Shown piece after piece: positions 36,558-48,050 of a stretch of DNA of 64,000 nucleotides. The number at the start of each line of letters is the position of its first letter. Positions within the stretch are counted from its first letter, which is position 1. Location: assembly GCF_014633365.1 (NCBI RefSeq), contig NC_068347.1:30856116-30920115 (forward strand), read 5' to 3'. The notes beneath the pieces were generated by a model. That model had not been told where the DNA came from and searched no databases. It saw only the letters and a program-made list of their open reading frames with translations. Both the position numbers and the translations under genes were made by a program. This DNA is from Diospyros lotus (lineage: Eukaryota; Streptophyta; Magnoliopsida; Ericales; Ebenaceae).

Positions 36558-37138
36558 TTACATTAATAACCTTCGTCGAACATCTGACCTCCGGCGGCCG
36601 TCGGCCGACATCAGGGACATGACAAGGTCAGAGAAAGCACTAGCAATGAACTTGTGGCTAGACTTGGGGTTTAGGGTCAGGTAACACAAGAGAAGCTCAT
36701 GAGATATCTCAATTTAGCTGTGACGTCCGTTAACCGACGGGCCTCCACCATCTCCAGCATGGATTGTCTGAAGTCCCGGTACGGGTCCGGCGTCTCCGTG
36801 TGGACGGCGACGCAGCCGGCGAGTGGTGGGTAGTCGAAGAAGGGTTGGAGTGTCTCCGGCGACTGGAGGATGGAGTTGGAGTGGCCGGGGGAGGAGAAGA
36901 AGAAGCGTTGGGAGGCGAAGACGGTGGCGAGATCCAGAGGGGAGTCGGAGTCATCTGCGGCGGCGTCGGAGGAAGAGAAGAAGTCGCCGGAGGTGGTGCT
37001 GATTAGGGTAGATGCTGATGGATATTGGCGGTGATATTCATGATCTTGTTGTGAGCTGCTGCAGGTGCTGAAATTTGTGGAGAAGCACTTCAACTTGTTG
37101 CAGCAGACCTGGAATCGCTTCCAAAATATGCTCCCCAT
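36558..37138 (-). pseudogene. OVATE family protein gene with a one-base frameshift in the OVATE domain
   Basis: The minus-strand frame from ATG 37138 begins MGSIFWKRFQVC, with a Ser-rich N-terminal half, and enters the OVATE domain at VHTETPDPYRDFRQSMLEMV (about 107-126). After AKLRYL the frame shifts and stops at 36677 (153 aa). One base over, at about 36699-36702, the expected continuation resumes as HELLLCYLTLNPKSSHKF and runs to a stop at 36558-36560, ending SADGRRR...RRLLM. One missing base explains everything. OVATE proteins are transcriptional repressors that bind TALE homeodomain proteins and shape organs; the lost part holds most of the domain. It may be a true null allele or a sequence error. 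A CT repeat sits directly before the ATG. The closest relatives I recall are OFP15/OFP16. Confidence 0.85.
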
Positions 37139-37220
37139 TTTGAGAGAGAGAGAGAGAGAGAGGGGGAGGGGGGTATCTGCATCTGTGTCTGTATCTGTTC
37201 TATATTTAGTGTTGGCTGTC

Positions 37221-37226
37221 TATATA
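37221..37226 (-). promoter_or_regulatory. Probable TATA box of the OVATE gene
   Basis: TATATA lies 83 bp upstream of the OVATE-family ATG, beyond a (CT)n leader at 37142-37161. Position and composition fit a plant core promoter. Confidence 0.4.
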
Positions 37227-37668
37227 TGCATGCATGCGCATTATCAGGCTTTTTGTACATTGTAAATGGTACAAGTATGATGATAAGAAAAGAGTATAAA
37301 TATTATTGTTATATACGGACCATGTGAATAGTATCTGCGTTATGTATCAAGATTAGATTTTTAATTATTACATATCTTCCATTTGTCCATATGCATGCAT
37401 GAGCCCATTTGGTAATTAATCTTCTCCCCACTTTGAATGTGTTTGTACCCAAATTAATGCTAAAATGGCATACTTGAAAGAAAACAAAAAACATATATAT
37501 ATACACAACAGTAGTTTTCATACAAAACCCAGCCAAAAACAAAGTCACTTTTTGTTACCCAACACGGAAGAAGAAAATGACAAGACCATGGACAAACAAG
37601 CATTATTATATAAATATATAGCATACAACGTAGTGTCGCTCTTAATCAAGTCCTCTATCCATCAGAGT

Positions 37669-38724
37669 TCACATGGCAGTGGCCTTGGCCTGCTCGTTGA
37701 ACCTAGCAGCTGTAGCCACCGATTCCGCCACTCCCCCCGGATACGTCGTCAGATTCGGGTTGCTCCTCCTCTCCGCGCTGCTCACCGCCCGCGCGTCCTC
37801 TCTCGTCACCACCTTATTCCCCGGCAGCTTCGCCGTCGCATCCTGAACTCACCCCCCATTAATTAAACATGAAATTTTGATCATAAATCCAACAAATTCT
37901 TAATTACACTTACTAATCTTGTTGACCGGATAGTTTAGAAAAAAACTTTATTAAGTGTTGCCGATTATGGTACCTTGAGAACATCAGCGAGCTTGACCTT
38001 GTCCTCGTCGCTGTCCACGGCGGTGTTATACGAAGCCGCCGACTGCGCCGCGGCCGCAACGCCGCCGGGAGTTATGATATTGATGCCGGTGGCTCTCGCC
38101 TCCGCCGCCCGTAAGGCGGCGGCATCGCTCTGGTTCACCGGCTTGTCGCCCACCACACTTGCCGCTGCTTCCAGAGCTTCGCCCATGGTTATTTGCGACT
38201 GCAAAGCGGTTGCTGGAGCGGTCCCCTGTTGCAGCGGCGTGGCGTCGTAGTATTGCCCCACAACCTATACATAGAAGCAGCCCGTTTTTAATTTTGTTTT
38301 TTTGTTAAATACCCCATTCATTTAAACCAATTCCTAGTGCCCCCAATCGTCTTCTTATATGACGAAATCATATAAAAAAAACGTAAGGTGATACCTGTCC
38401 GGAGACCGATTCAGTTATGACGCGGGTTCCCTGGTAGTCCGTGGCCGTGACGTTCATTTCCCTATCGCCGGTGACTGCGGCTGCGTCGCGGGGGCGAACC
38501 AGCCCAGCTCTTTCATTAACTGCAGCTGCACTCTGCATGACTGCTGCTGGTCCGCCCCTCTGGACCTCCCCAAACATAGTGGTCTCCGCCGTCTGCATCA
38601 CGGCAGCATCTTGCGGTGCAATAGGCTTCTCGGCGAGGTCGCCGGTGACCGAGAAAACGTCACCATACTTGATGGGCTCTTGTTCGACGTAGTCCTGCGG
38701 TCGACGGGGCTGTGGCTGGCTCAT
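37669..38724 (-). CDS. Seed maturation protein (SMP family, LEA group 5/D-34 type)
   Basis: Three exons on the minus strand join in frame with GT-AG introns: 38724-38395, 38264-37974 and 37842-37669, giving 264 aa, the usual family length. Three SMP repeats are visible at about 18-75, 135-193 and 200-258, each rich in Ala with a GD-x-P--QSDAAA--AE pattern (for example VGDKPVNQSDAAALRAAEAR). The product is hydrophilic with no signal peptide. SMP proteins accumulate in late embryogenesis and are thought to protect cells during desiccation; they are cytosolic or nuclear. ABREs upstream support ABA and seed control. Closest Arabidopsis relatives from memory are At3g22490 and At3g22500 (ECP31). 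Confidence 0.93.
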
Positions 38725-38846
38725 GTCTATGGCGGCGATGTTGGTAGGGTTCCGGCAAGATATGAGGATCGCTGGATTGTGCGTTTAAGTTGGTGATGAC
38801 GAGAAGTTGAGGGAGGGGGTTTATTATAGCTGAGAAACAGGTTTTG

Positions 38847-38961
38847 ACGCGTGGGTATGCGGTGACACGTTTCCGTTCTTAAGTAGGTCAGCTGCATCAC
38901 ACGTGGCAACTCGAGAGCTGAGTTGTTTTACAGTGGGCTGTGTAACTCTCTTACACGTGGC
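38847..38961 (-). promoter_or_regulatory. ABRE cluster in the seed maturation gene promoter
   Basis: Two perfect ABRE/G-box sites ACACGTGGC lie at 38899-38907 and 38953-38961. There is also an ACGCGTGG coupling-element-like site at 38847-38854 and GACACGT at 38864-38870. All lie 120-240 bp upstream of the ATG at 38724, and a TATA-like TATAATA on the minus strand is at 38822-38828. Paired ABREs, or an ABRE with a coupling element, are bound by bZIP factors such as ABI5 and ABFs and are typical of LEA promoters. Confidence 0.75.
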
Positions 38962-39064
38962 AGTTTGAAAGGTGGATATGCTATCAGAATGACAACAATT
39001 GGTCATCAATCGCTTCGAATGTAATTTTGACGAGAATTAATCTACAGTGCCCGACACATCTGCT

Positions 39065-39475
39065 GATTGAAGGGCTCCAAAAAGGCAAAAATACCTTCAT
39101 TTAAATTGTAAATTTGCAAATCCTCCATCGCTTTGCCTCTTCCCTCTCTCCTCTCTTTCCATGGCAGATTATGTAATTGTTAACTGTTGTTGTCTTTTAT
39201 TGCCTTCTTGTTGTCGCTCATCGATTGTCATTACATCTTCTCTTCATTAATGATACAACACTGATCAGCGAGATGATAAGACAATAATAATAAGACAACA
39301 ACGACAAGGTAAAGACAGTGCTAATTGGTGATTACATCAACAACTATGAAAAGAGAAGAGAGAGGTGGGAAGATAAGAGAGATGAGAGAGTAAGCGGGTA
39401 AGGCAATGACAAAATTTGTAAATTTATAATTTGAGTGAAAATATTTTTATTTTTTTGATACTTTTGATAACCCTT
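39065..39475. mobile_element. Inverted-repeat element F1 (foldback/MULE-MITE-like)
   Basis: The left arm GGCAAAAATACCTTCATTTA... continuing to AATTTGCAAA is matched by the reverse complement of the right arm (AAAATATTTTCACTCAAATT... to TACAAATTTTG). The interior carries a CT-rich stretch followed by TTTCCATGGC and then GC-richer sequence. It shares ends and interior layout with three other elements at 44561, 45703 and 54934. No transposase and no clear target duplication were found. Confidence 0.55.
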
Positions 39476-40311
39476 TCATTCTCCTTCTATTGATGATATA
39501 GCAACGGTCAGCGAGACGATAAGACTCTTAATCGCACAACACAACACATGAATAAACTTGTGTTATAAAATTTAAAGGTATAGGTCACATTACTAAAGCG
39601 ATCTTAGTAAAATTCGAGCGACATGTAAATAGTTGACAAATACTCTCAAGTTATAAAATTCACTCATTTGAAGTAAGAGAATCAATAAAAATAACACAAT
39701 TTTACCCTAAAGGTAACATAGATAACCTGTCATACTCGTTCAAGAGCTTAGAATATCACAAAGTAGTAGATTTAATTCGATCTTCATACAAAATTTATGT
39801 CTATCTTAGTAATTAAAGTTACGTTCTCTTTATTTTTTAATTTTTAATTTTAATTTTTAAATTCATTTTTAATATTTTATTTTAGTAAACTGTTTTTAAA
39901 AAATTAAAAACGCATTCTTTTTGTAAAATTATTTTTCAAAACAAAAAACTAAAAAATGTATTCTTTTTTAAATTTTGAAAATAATTTTTTAATAATATTT
40001 TATTAAATAAATTTAATTATTCAAAAAATTAAAACTATTTAATTTTGAATAAATAAATAAATTAACTTGAAAAAAACCTAGCGAACGAACTGAAATCAGC
40101 TCGAAATTCCGATCAATCAGACTTCAATCGTGCATACTACAACTCAAACCAGACAAAACAAGACCAAAACCCTAACTACAGTACAGGACTTGAAATTTAA
40201 ATTGAGAACTCAAGTCAAACAATTCCTCACATAGGGCTCCAGTATATCAAAAACCTATAATGTCTGGCTCAAAACCACTATCGGAGTGAACAATTCATGT
40301 ATATGCATATG

Positions 40312-40370
<59 letters not shown>
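40312..40370. repeat. TA then GA microsatellite
   Basis: About 19 bp of TA alternation runs directly into 40 bp of (AG)n. It directly follows, on the minus strand, the donor end of the orphan V-ATPase exon. Confidence 0.9.
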
Positions 40371-40373
<3 letters not shown>

Positions 40374-40375
40374 AC

Positions 40376-40528
40376 GTCTTTGAACTGGATGAGGCCGAGG
40401 TCGCCGAGATAGGCGACAGTGTCATGGGCAAACTCGATGGGGATGATGAGCTGAATTAGTTGCATCGAATCGGAACGGAGCAGATCCATCAGAGGACAAC
40501 AGCCTCCTCCGCCACCGTGCTCAGCCAT
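40376..40528 (-). pseudogene. Orphan exon 1 of V-type H+-ATPase subunit a
   Basis: The minus-strand frame of 51 residues starts [20 protein letters not shown] and continues through [20 protein letters not shown] to LGLIQFKD. This matches the extreme N-terminus of plant VHA-a proteins, normally about 820 aa long with eight C-terminal membrane segments. The frame is intact and ends at a GT donor (40375-40374), so it looks like a complete first exon. No further VHA-a exon is recognisable downstream on the minus strand before the seed maturation gene at 38724. The next sequence is a microsatellite and AT-rich DNA. It is therefore probably a duplicated or rearranged fragment; a very long intron is not possible without crossing the neighbouring gene. 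Confidence 0.75.
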
Positions 40529-41514
40529 CTTCGCAACTCTTCTTCAATAGTCGTGCCCCACTCTCTCTTATCTCTCTCTCTAATTGTTCTCACATGTCCT
40601 GCCGAGAAGAGAATACACGAGTTTTTCAAGTATGGACTTCGTTTTGGATAAAACACTTTGGATTTTTTTATAATTTTTTTTATTTTTAAAAATAACAAAG
40701 TGAACATATTTTTATTATTTAAAAAAATTAAAAATTAAAAATAATTTAAAAAAAATACTTCTTAGAAAAGGTAGGACAATCTGGGCCTATAATGTTTAAA
40801 ATATCGATTTGAATCCTAATGCCCTATTTTCCATTCTCATGACATCAATTTGAATCAACTGTAACCTGTATTACCTAGAAACGGAAAGAACATAAAATTA
40901 AAAATTGATAAAAATTTTTAAGGCTAAGAGATCAATCAATTTCTAAATACGCCACATTCACTATTTCATATAATTTGATGGTACCTCCACAATATAAACC
41001 ATCAATTTAATGAGATAAAAGGCCTCTAAATAAACCAATGTACTCCTCCTCATTTAGGAAAGACGTCACCAAATTAAACATACTTCCTAAATAATTAATG
41101 TTAATGATTAGAAATCAAGAGAAATGAGTTGTTGTCATCACATCCTATATTTGTCTTTTCTTTCTTCTTGTAACATTACTCATGTAAACAAACAAGAAAT
41201 TGCAATCTCTTTTGTTTAATCATTCCCTTCCCTGAATCTGCAAACCAAAATCACCAAGTACGTTGCATTGAGCATGGCCGCATATCTAATTAATGCTTTT
41301 TAGGCTATAAAGCATATGCATGCAGCAGAAAGGCACAAAACTGAACCAGCATTATATAAGCACTACGGGGCAGCACAGTTGCATACCATTTCACATCCAA
41401 ATTCAGGGACATCTGGTTTTCCTGCCCTTATATTTAAATTTATATATATATATATATGTATAATTTTTGTTGTTCCACGCCTACGGTGAAGAGCCCAGCT
41501 TATTGTTCTGAAGC
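40529..41514. other. Spacer between VHA-a exon fragment and glyoxalase gene
   Basis: 40529-40620 is CT-rich and could be the original VHA-a leader. The rest is AT-rich, with a TA microsatellite at about 41442-41459. I see no gene. Confidence 0.5.
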
Positions 41515-43889
41515 TTACATGCTAGCAACCTCCAAACCATTACCTGCAAGTGAACATAACAAGAGTGTGATGAATATATGCAGGGACAGATGTCTATATC
41601 GAAGAACATCAAGAAGAGCTCTGAATTTCTCAACCCCCTCCCGGGGGGCTTGAATACCCATCTCTGACTCTATGTTATCCAACACTTGGGATACCCTCCC
41701 CTAACCCTCAGAAAGGTTAGGAGAACCTAGTGCATAGTGAACACCCTTTTACATGTACCTCACACTTGACATTTTAGATAGGACATGGGATATCTGACCA
41801 ATATACTCGTTGGGCATGCTTTCGATGAAATAGTTCTGTACTACTGATTTCTTTTTATCAATTCAGCACATAAACAGTTAAAAGGCGTCACCAGACTGCA
41901 CAGGGCAACTGCATTGTGAGGGTCGCAGGAGGGTCCACGTGGCAACGCATTGCAGGAGGGTCTACATTACATAGCTTCAGTCTGACGCCATGGCATTTGG
42001 CAGTGAAGAAGCTATGTGAAAGAAACAAAAATGGGGGAGGTGGTGTCGAGAGCTTACCATCTGGATCAAAGAAGAATACTTGCTTGGTCTTTCCATTTGG
42101 CTGAGTCACCTGGTGCGTTTCAATTCCCTTTTCCTGCACAAGAGAACCTCTGTTTTATACAGAGAGGCAATGAAAATTCTCCAACCCAATGCAAATTGGT
42201 GGTCCTAACTACAGGAGGCATAACCGTTTGCAGTAGTTCAATAATTTGCAGTCCATTCTCTTCCCCTGGAAGATGTGCAATACACGGAAGACAATCAGGC
42301 AACCGCCTGCAGATATCATATCCTCAATCAGTGGCGGAGCCAAGGAAGAATTTTAGTCCGGGCCAAGGGCTAATTTTAGTCCTGGCCAAATTATAAAAAT
42401 TATAATTATTCATACTAATATATATAAAAAATTGAAAAAATAAAAAAACCAGCTGGGGCCAAGGCCCCAGCTGGCCAACATGTGGCTCCGCCACTGTCCT
42501 CAATATCATCATTACCACAAGTTAAAGCTCCCCAAGGTTTCCCTTAAAAGCTCATTTCCAATCCCGGTTCTTAAGAATAAAGCCTTCCAACTAAAAATTT
42601 TCATCTAGGCTGCAGCAGCTATTGCACTTCTAGTACACATTACCATAATGCTGCAACAAGGACTACCCAAATGGGACATGAAATAATGGCAACAAATGGG
42701 ACATGTAAAGTTATAACAACCATCGGCAAAAACTCATATAAAATTTACCCAAATTCACACCCTTTTCTGTAAAGTTAACAAAGGAAACCTCTGTTTGCAA
42801 GTCAAACTCAAGATTTCAACAACAAAGTCTTGCAACAATCATATAGAGTTGAGCTGGATGGGTATTGGCCAAATCCTTACTTTAAAACTCTTAGGATTGG
42901 ACCATGCACATCAAACACATCAATCAAGAGAAAACTAGAGACAAAATTTAACATAGTTTGGCCACAATGCCTACCTCCATGATCCAACAAAAACAGCATA
43001 ATCAACTCAATATGGAGTTTTCTACACAAAAAAACATAAAAAACAAACAAAACCCTCATACAATATCGTTTTGCATGAATAAAACTGAAAACCATCTCAA
43101 TTCTCACAATTCCATATAACTAATCAATCACACCTGTGACTCCGGTTATCAAAGTGTAGGGCACACTCTAAACACCCAAATTCAATAATCGGACTACATC
43201 ATCCATCGGATTACTGATCAGCAGTTTATCAACAACTTAACTAGGGGTGCCTAATCATAGCCGACAATTCTAAAGGGATTAATTCTTCAATACATATCTA
43301 CATACGGAACTTTATCTGAACTTTATCTGAAGACCCTTGTCTGTATTAGAAATGAGTTTGAGTTATCCAACAAAAGCTTACTGAAACATCCAAGAACCCC
43401 AGAGCCCAAAAAAATTACACAACACAGGTAATCATCACCTGTCGCCTCCATAACATACATCTTATAGAGGCAGAGAAACAAGGAGGAGAAAACATAAATA
43501 CCTTGAGGGTTTGAACAAAGGAATCGAAATTGGAGACGGAGAAGCAGATATGGTGGCCTCGGCGGAGATTCTTGGGGTCAGCTACGGCAGAGGTGGAGCT
43601 CCAAGGCCCTTCAGGAAGGTTGGTCTCTGGGTTTCTTTCTATGAGGTGCAGAAAGAAAGAGCCGCCCAATTTCAGCCATATCACGTTGAATTCAAACTTG
43701 GGGCTCTCCACTCGCTCAAACCCAAAAATCTGCAACCAAAACCAACAACTAATTTTAAGAAATAAACAGGATTAACGGGAGATGGGTGTTGATGGGTCCA
43801 ATTGCCTCCTGATAGAAATTGGCAAGCCGGTGTATGTCGGAGGACTCTCTGGATACGTGGTTGAGGGTCGCCCCTTCCGCTGCAGCCAT
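41515..43889 (-). CDS. Small glyoxalase-I/VOC family protein
   Basis: Four minus-strand exons join in frame to 138 aa: 43889-43806, 43729-43502, 42133-42058 and 41543-41515. The last exon is only 29 bp and encodes the end GNGLEVASM. The start is MAAAEGATLNHVSRESSDIH. The VOC fold is complete, and positions equivalent to glyoxalase I metal ligands can be seen: H11 in LNHV, E59 in HLIE, H87/H88 in GHHICF and E134 in LEVAS. The FFFDPDG loop precedes the last strand. Intron 1 appears to start with GC (GAG/GCAATT), while introns 2 and 3 are GT-AG. Glyoxalase I converts the methylglyoxal-glutathione adduct to lactoylglutathione, but one-domain plant members of this subgroup have no proven reaction. 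The best Arabidopsis match I recall is At2g32090 (about 135 aa). Intron 2 hosts a hAT-like MITE. Confidence 0.85.
42329..42496. mobile_element. hAT-type MITE (168 bp) in glyoxalase intron 2
   Basis: Perfect 14-bp inverted ends CAGTGGCGGAGCCA / TGGCTCCGCCACTG are flanked on both sides by the identical 8-mer TCCTCAAT (42321-42328 and 42497-42504). The intact ends and target duplication suggest a recent insertion. It encodes nothing. Its ends resemble those of the 1-kb element at 519-1533. Confidence 0.93.
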
Positions 43890-44560
43890 TTTCGGAGCTT
43901 CGTTTGCTGCTTCACGTTTGTGGTAGGTACGTTCGCTTATCTCCTACTGGAGTCCGCTGCAAATCTACCTCTTGCCTCCGCCAATGTCACAAATTCCCAA
44001 ATGCCAAATCCATCACGCAACGCAAGAACGAAAATAATTAAATTGTGATTCCACACATTTATCATAAAAAAAAATTATAATTATTACACATATTTTTTAT
44101 ACAAATAGTTAAATATTTTTAATTTTTTATAAAAAATATATATAGGATACATTTAAAACTTCTTATTATAAAATTCATTTTCAAATGAGTAATATGATTT
44201 TTATTTTCTAGATAATTATTATCTAAAATTAAATTCTAAATAATACAATTAAAGACGTCTTAATTTTAAGAAAAATACTTTTTGTATAGTGAGGGTATCA
44301 TCATAAGTGCTATGACGTGTTTGATAATATAAAAAATACATAAAAAATGTCACATCTAATGAATTGAATTCTATCTTTTGTATTTAACACATTATATTTT
44401 TCATAGAATTAAATTTCATGATACAATCATTAAAACATGTTTTTGCCTCTTTTGTATGAAAAATTCCATCTAAGAGGAGATGATTTTTGTTTTCCATGCA
44501 AGTTGAAAAATATTTCTTTTCTAACTAAATGCTATCAAACTCACTCTTAGATGCATAAAT

Positions 44561-44891
44561 GATTAAAATATTCTTCCAAAAACTATAAATTTATTTTCTC
44601 TGTCCTTGAGTGCCTCATCTTTCCTCTTTCTCTCTTTCTTTCCATGGCCACTTGTTGCAGTCGTCGGTCATCGCTTTTCTCTCGCCGTTTTCATCTCACC
44701 ACCTCGCCTCACGTTGACCGCTGAGAATCCTCTTTCTCTGCGATGGTCAACGCAAGGTGATGCAGCAATCTACGCAAGGTGAGGCGGTGAAAGAAAGGCG
44801 ACAATCGTGGAAAAAATGGGAGAAAGATGAGATGGGAGGTAGCCAAGGGCAGGGGAAGCAAATTTGTAATTTTTGTGAGGGTATTTTGATC
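44561..44891. mobile_element. Inverted-repeat element F2
   Basis: The left arm GATTAAAATATTCTTCCAAA and onward aligns closely with the reverse complement of the right arm (GATCAAAATACCCTCACAAA and onward) for nearly 50 bp, to CCTTG. Inside is a CT-rich run, TTTCCATGGCC and CGCC-rich sequence. It belongs to the same family as F1, F3 and F4. Confidence 0.65.
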
Positions 44892-45702
44892 ATTTGAACG
44901 TCTGGGTGTGTAAGCTTCACTGTATAAGTAACATCAAATTTATTTTTAGATAGATGAACTATTGCAGTTAAAAGAATCTGATAATCAATTTAAATCATTA
45001 AAATCACGGGTCGACTCGATTGCACCACAACAATAAGGTCACAAATTATTTTAATTTATTTTGTCTTTTTTGATTTTTTTCAATTGGTTCAGTTTTTTCG
45101 AATTTATTCAATTTTTGGTTTGTTTAACCTTTTAGTTTGTTCAATCGGTTCATTCAATTTTTTACATAATTTCAGTTTATTCAATTTTAACATTTCTATA
45201 AATTTAATAATCGAACCAACCAAATATTCATATATAAAATTTTTAAATTATGTCCAAATGATGGTCCAGGAGAGAAGGTAGGGGAATGGAAAGAATAGTT
45301 TTTCTTTTTTATTTTTTCAAATAATAGAAAGTTAATAAACCTTACATCACTTATTTTACCCTTATATTCCATTTCATTCTCTATCTCTTATTTCTCACAA
45401 ACATAGCCATAAAATAGGAAGAACAAATATGCAAATGAAAAAAATAAATAAAATTAGCCTAATTGAACAATCGACCAACACACACCCACAGCTACCCCAA
45501 AGAAGTTGGGTGTTTAGTCATCCGTTAGTCACACAACCACAAAACAATTTTACCATTCTCTCTCATCAAAAAAATAAATAAATAAAAGTTCCCAATTCAT
45601 GTCTTAGGGGAATTTAAGCCAATTCTAATAGCATCATCATTAATATAATCCAAAGTAAAAAATTTATGTTTGTATTTATATGAAGAGCCTTACTACAGAG
45701 TC

Positions 45703-46096
45703 CGAGAGAATTATCAAGGGCCTTACAGAAAGGGAGTAAAAAGATAAAATTGTCCCCTCAAATTTTGCAAATTTGCAAAACCCTGCCCCTGCCCTGCTCT
45801 CTGCTCGCTCCCCTCTCATGGCTGCGCCTTCGCCTCTTCGCGATGTCTCGTCGTCTCGTTGTAGTCACCTCACCTCCATTGCATCGCTGCCATCCCTGCC
45901 TTTTCTCGTCTCATCGACGAGGTGAGGGCATGCGGCGATGGCAACGAGGCGCTGCGAAAAGACGAAGGCAGCGGAGGGACAACCATAGGAAGGGAGCGAG
46001 CGCAGAGAGCAAGGCAAGGGCAGGGCCTTGCAAATTTGTAAAGTTTAAAGGGATGATTTTGTCTTTTGCCCTTTCTCTGTAAAGATAACCCTCTTG
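45703..46096. mobile_element. Inverted-repeat element F3 with arms near 80 bp
   Basis: The left arm from about TTACAGAAAGGGAG to CTCTGCTCGCTCCC matches the reverse complement of the right arm (TTTACAGAGAAAGGG to CTCTGCGCTCGCTCCC) with few differences, making it the best preserved member of the family. Both arms contain GCAAATTTGCAA-like and CCCTGCCC motifs. The interior is GC-rich (about 45800-46000) and produces chance reading frames on both strands. Confidence 0.7.
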
Positions 46097-46099
46097 AAA

Positions 46100-46217
46100 C
46101 CCCCCCCCCCCCCCAAAAAAAAAAAAAAAGATTTTTCCATATATGAGAGGTCAAACTAACATCAATTATCCCCCAAGATTTTTCCATATATGAGAGGTCA
46201 AACTAACATCAATTATG
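46100..46217. repeat. C15-A15 tract followed by a 47-bp direct duplication
   Basis: Fifteen C are followed by fifteen A (46100-46129). Then GATTTTTCCATATATGAGAG and the following bases occur at 46130 and again at 46177, a period of 47 with about 40 bp identical. It abuts the right end of element F3. Confidence 0.85.
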
Positions 46218-47907
46218 ATAAAGAAGTCAAATCATAAAATCTATTACATATGGTGAAGAGAGATTGTGATGGAGATCTTCAAGATAAAGTACCCAAATCA
46301 TTGAATTGTGCAGCCTGCCAGGAGTGGCATAGCAAGCAAGGAAGCATTACCTTGACCAAACACATAGAAGCCTCACAAACCCTAGTTCACAATAACACTA
46401 ATAATGGTAAGATTAGTTTGCCACAAAAATAAACTCCATCACATATATGTTATCTGTCTATTCATTAGATTTGTTAGCTAAATTTCAAGATAACCCTATA
46501 TTTTTAAAAATAAAAAGATGTTCGCCCGATTAAATAGAAATATATTTTTAAACCTTGTAATTATAAATATATATGCCGAGATATAATTTTGTACGTAATT
46601 TATAACTTTTTTATTTTGTCAATATTTTGAGACAATGAAAATAATTTGAAATATTATTCAATAGAAGAAACTGTATATTGTTATGTAATTTTATATATGA
46701 TCTTTTAGTAAAATAATTTAAAAAATTTAATATAATAATTTATTATATGTGTGTCTAATCACTTGGTGTTACATCTCTCCTAATAGCCCACATGTCTATA
46801 TATTAACTAACCTTGTGAACGCGTGGAAAAACCATAATAGTCACCAACGTGGAGTGTTAGAAGTCTTTGAAGATGTCCTTCATCAATTAATTGATTATAA
46901 GGTAATGTTATTTGAACATAAAATTTTAATATTTCATATCACATTCGAGTAATTCACTTGTGAGTTACTTATTGTGTATTATTGTATCAATATTAATAAT
47001 ATGTGTGTCTAGTGAGTCTCCTCGTCTAAGTTACTTTTGCACTAAATAACTTACTCACATATTACTTAAATATCGCACGAAATATCAAAACTTTATGTCC
47101 AAATATAATTTTAGGTTATTATTATATGGTCTCTAAATAATTCATTGGAGAGTCCAAGGGTTAATATCCATCACTTTGATTGGATTATCTATCATATATT
47201 ATGTCAAAAAAGAAAAAAGTTGTTGAAAACACTAAATAAAAAAGAAAGTTGTTGTCATCTTGACTTCCAAGTCATGGGTGAAGAAGATAGGTGGCACTCT
47301 TACTTAATTGACATATGTGCACATTTCTTGATTATCTTTAATTATCTTCTCCTAGAATGCAATTTGAAGGTTTATTTAGGACAAAAGATTGCTCAAATCA
47401 TCAAAACGCGTTGGTGCATAGATATGGAATAGTTTAGCTCCTTATAATTTAATTTTAATATGTTTAATTTAGGTTAATCAATTCAACTTAGGAGTAGTGG
47501 TTAATACAGTGGTCTAATTAGTATTGAGAGTTAGAAATGAGGTGGCCATGTTGGTGATTATAATCCAAAGATATCATCAAGTAGTATCCGCTTATAAACC
47601 ATATATATAATTAAAAGCTTAGTTAATACACACTCATCTTTCACTTTAATTGACAGATTAAACCAAAGCTTAAGATGATAAATATATATTTAAACCCCCT
47701 TGTCAACCACTAATTCTAGTGGGTGGTTAAAAAAATAATTCATTAGCTTGAATAATTGAAGCATAAGATATATAGGATATTGCTTTAATTTGTCATTCCA
47801 CTTGTAATTAATGTGGAAGTTGACACTTGCATATGTATTAATAATAGATGCTACTAACATATTACTACTCTGTGTTGTGTTCTTCACTTGTATATTTAGA
47901 TTATAGG

Positions 47908-48050
47908 ATACTAGAAGTCATATTAATGTCATAAGTTATGTGTGTCTTTTTATTGAAAAAGATTAAGGAGATCATATGTTATTATCATCTCTACCTAATA
48001 TGTTGCGATACATAATTGATGACACCACCATCAGTCATCACTCATAGCAT
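47908..48050. mobile_element. MITE, copy 2 of a two-copy family (143 bp)
   Basis: The right terminus is well kept: its reverse complement begins ATGCTATGAGTGATGACTGA, matching the left end of the copy at 27027. TA follows at 48051-48052. The left end is decayed (ATACTAGAAGTCAT). The internal core GTCATAAGTTATGTG and the GATTAAGGAGATCATATG region align with copy 1 in the same orientation. Confidence 0.7.

Noticed and set aside
37975..38692. Long plus-strand open frames opposite the seed maturation gene
   Set aside because: They are GC-rich mirrors of the SMP exons; the minus-strand reading has the SMP repeats and correct splice sites.
47145..47432. Plus-strand frame of 95 codons
   Set aside because: AT-rich, no homology recognised, flanked by repeats; likely chance.
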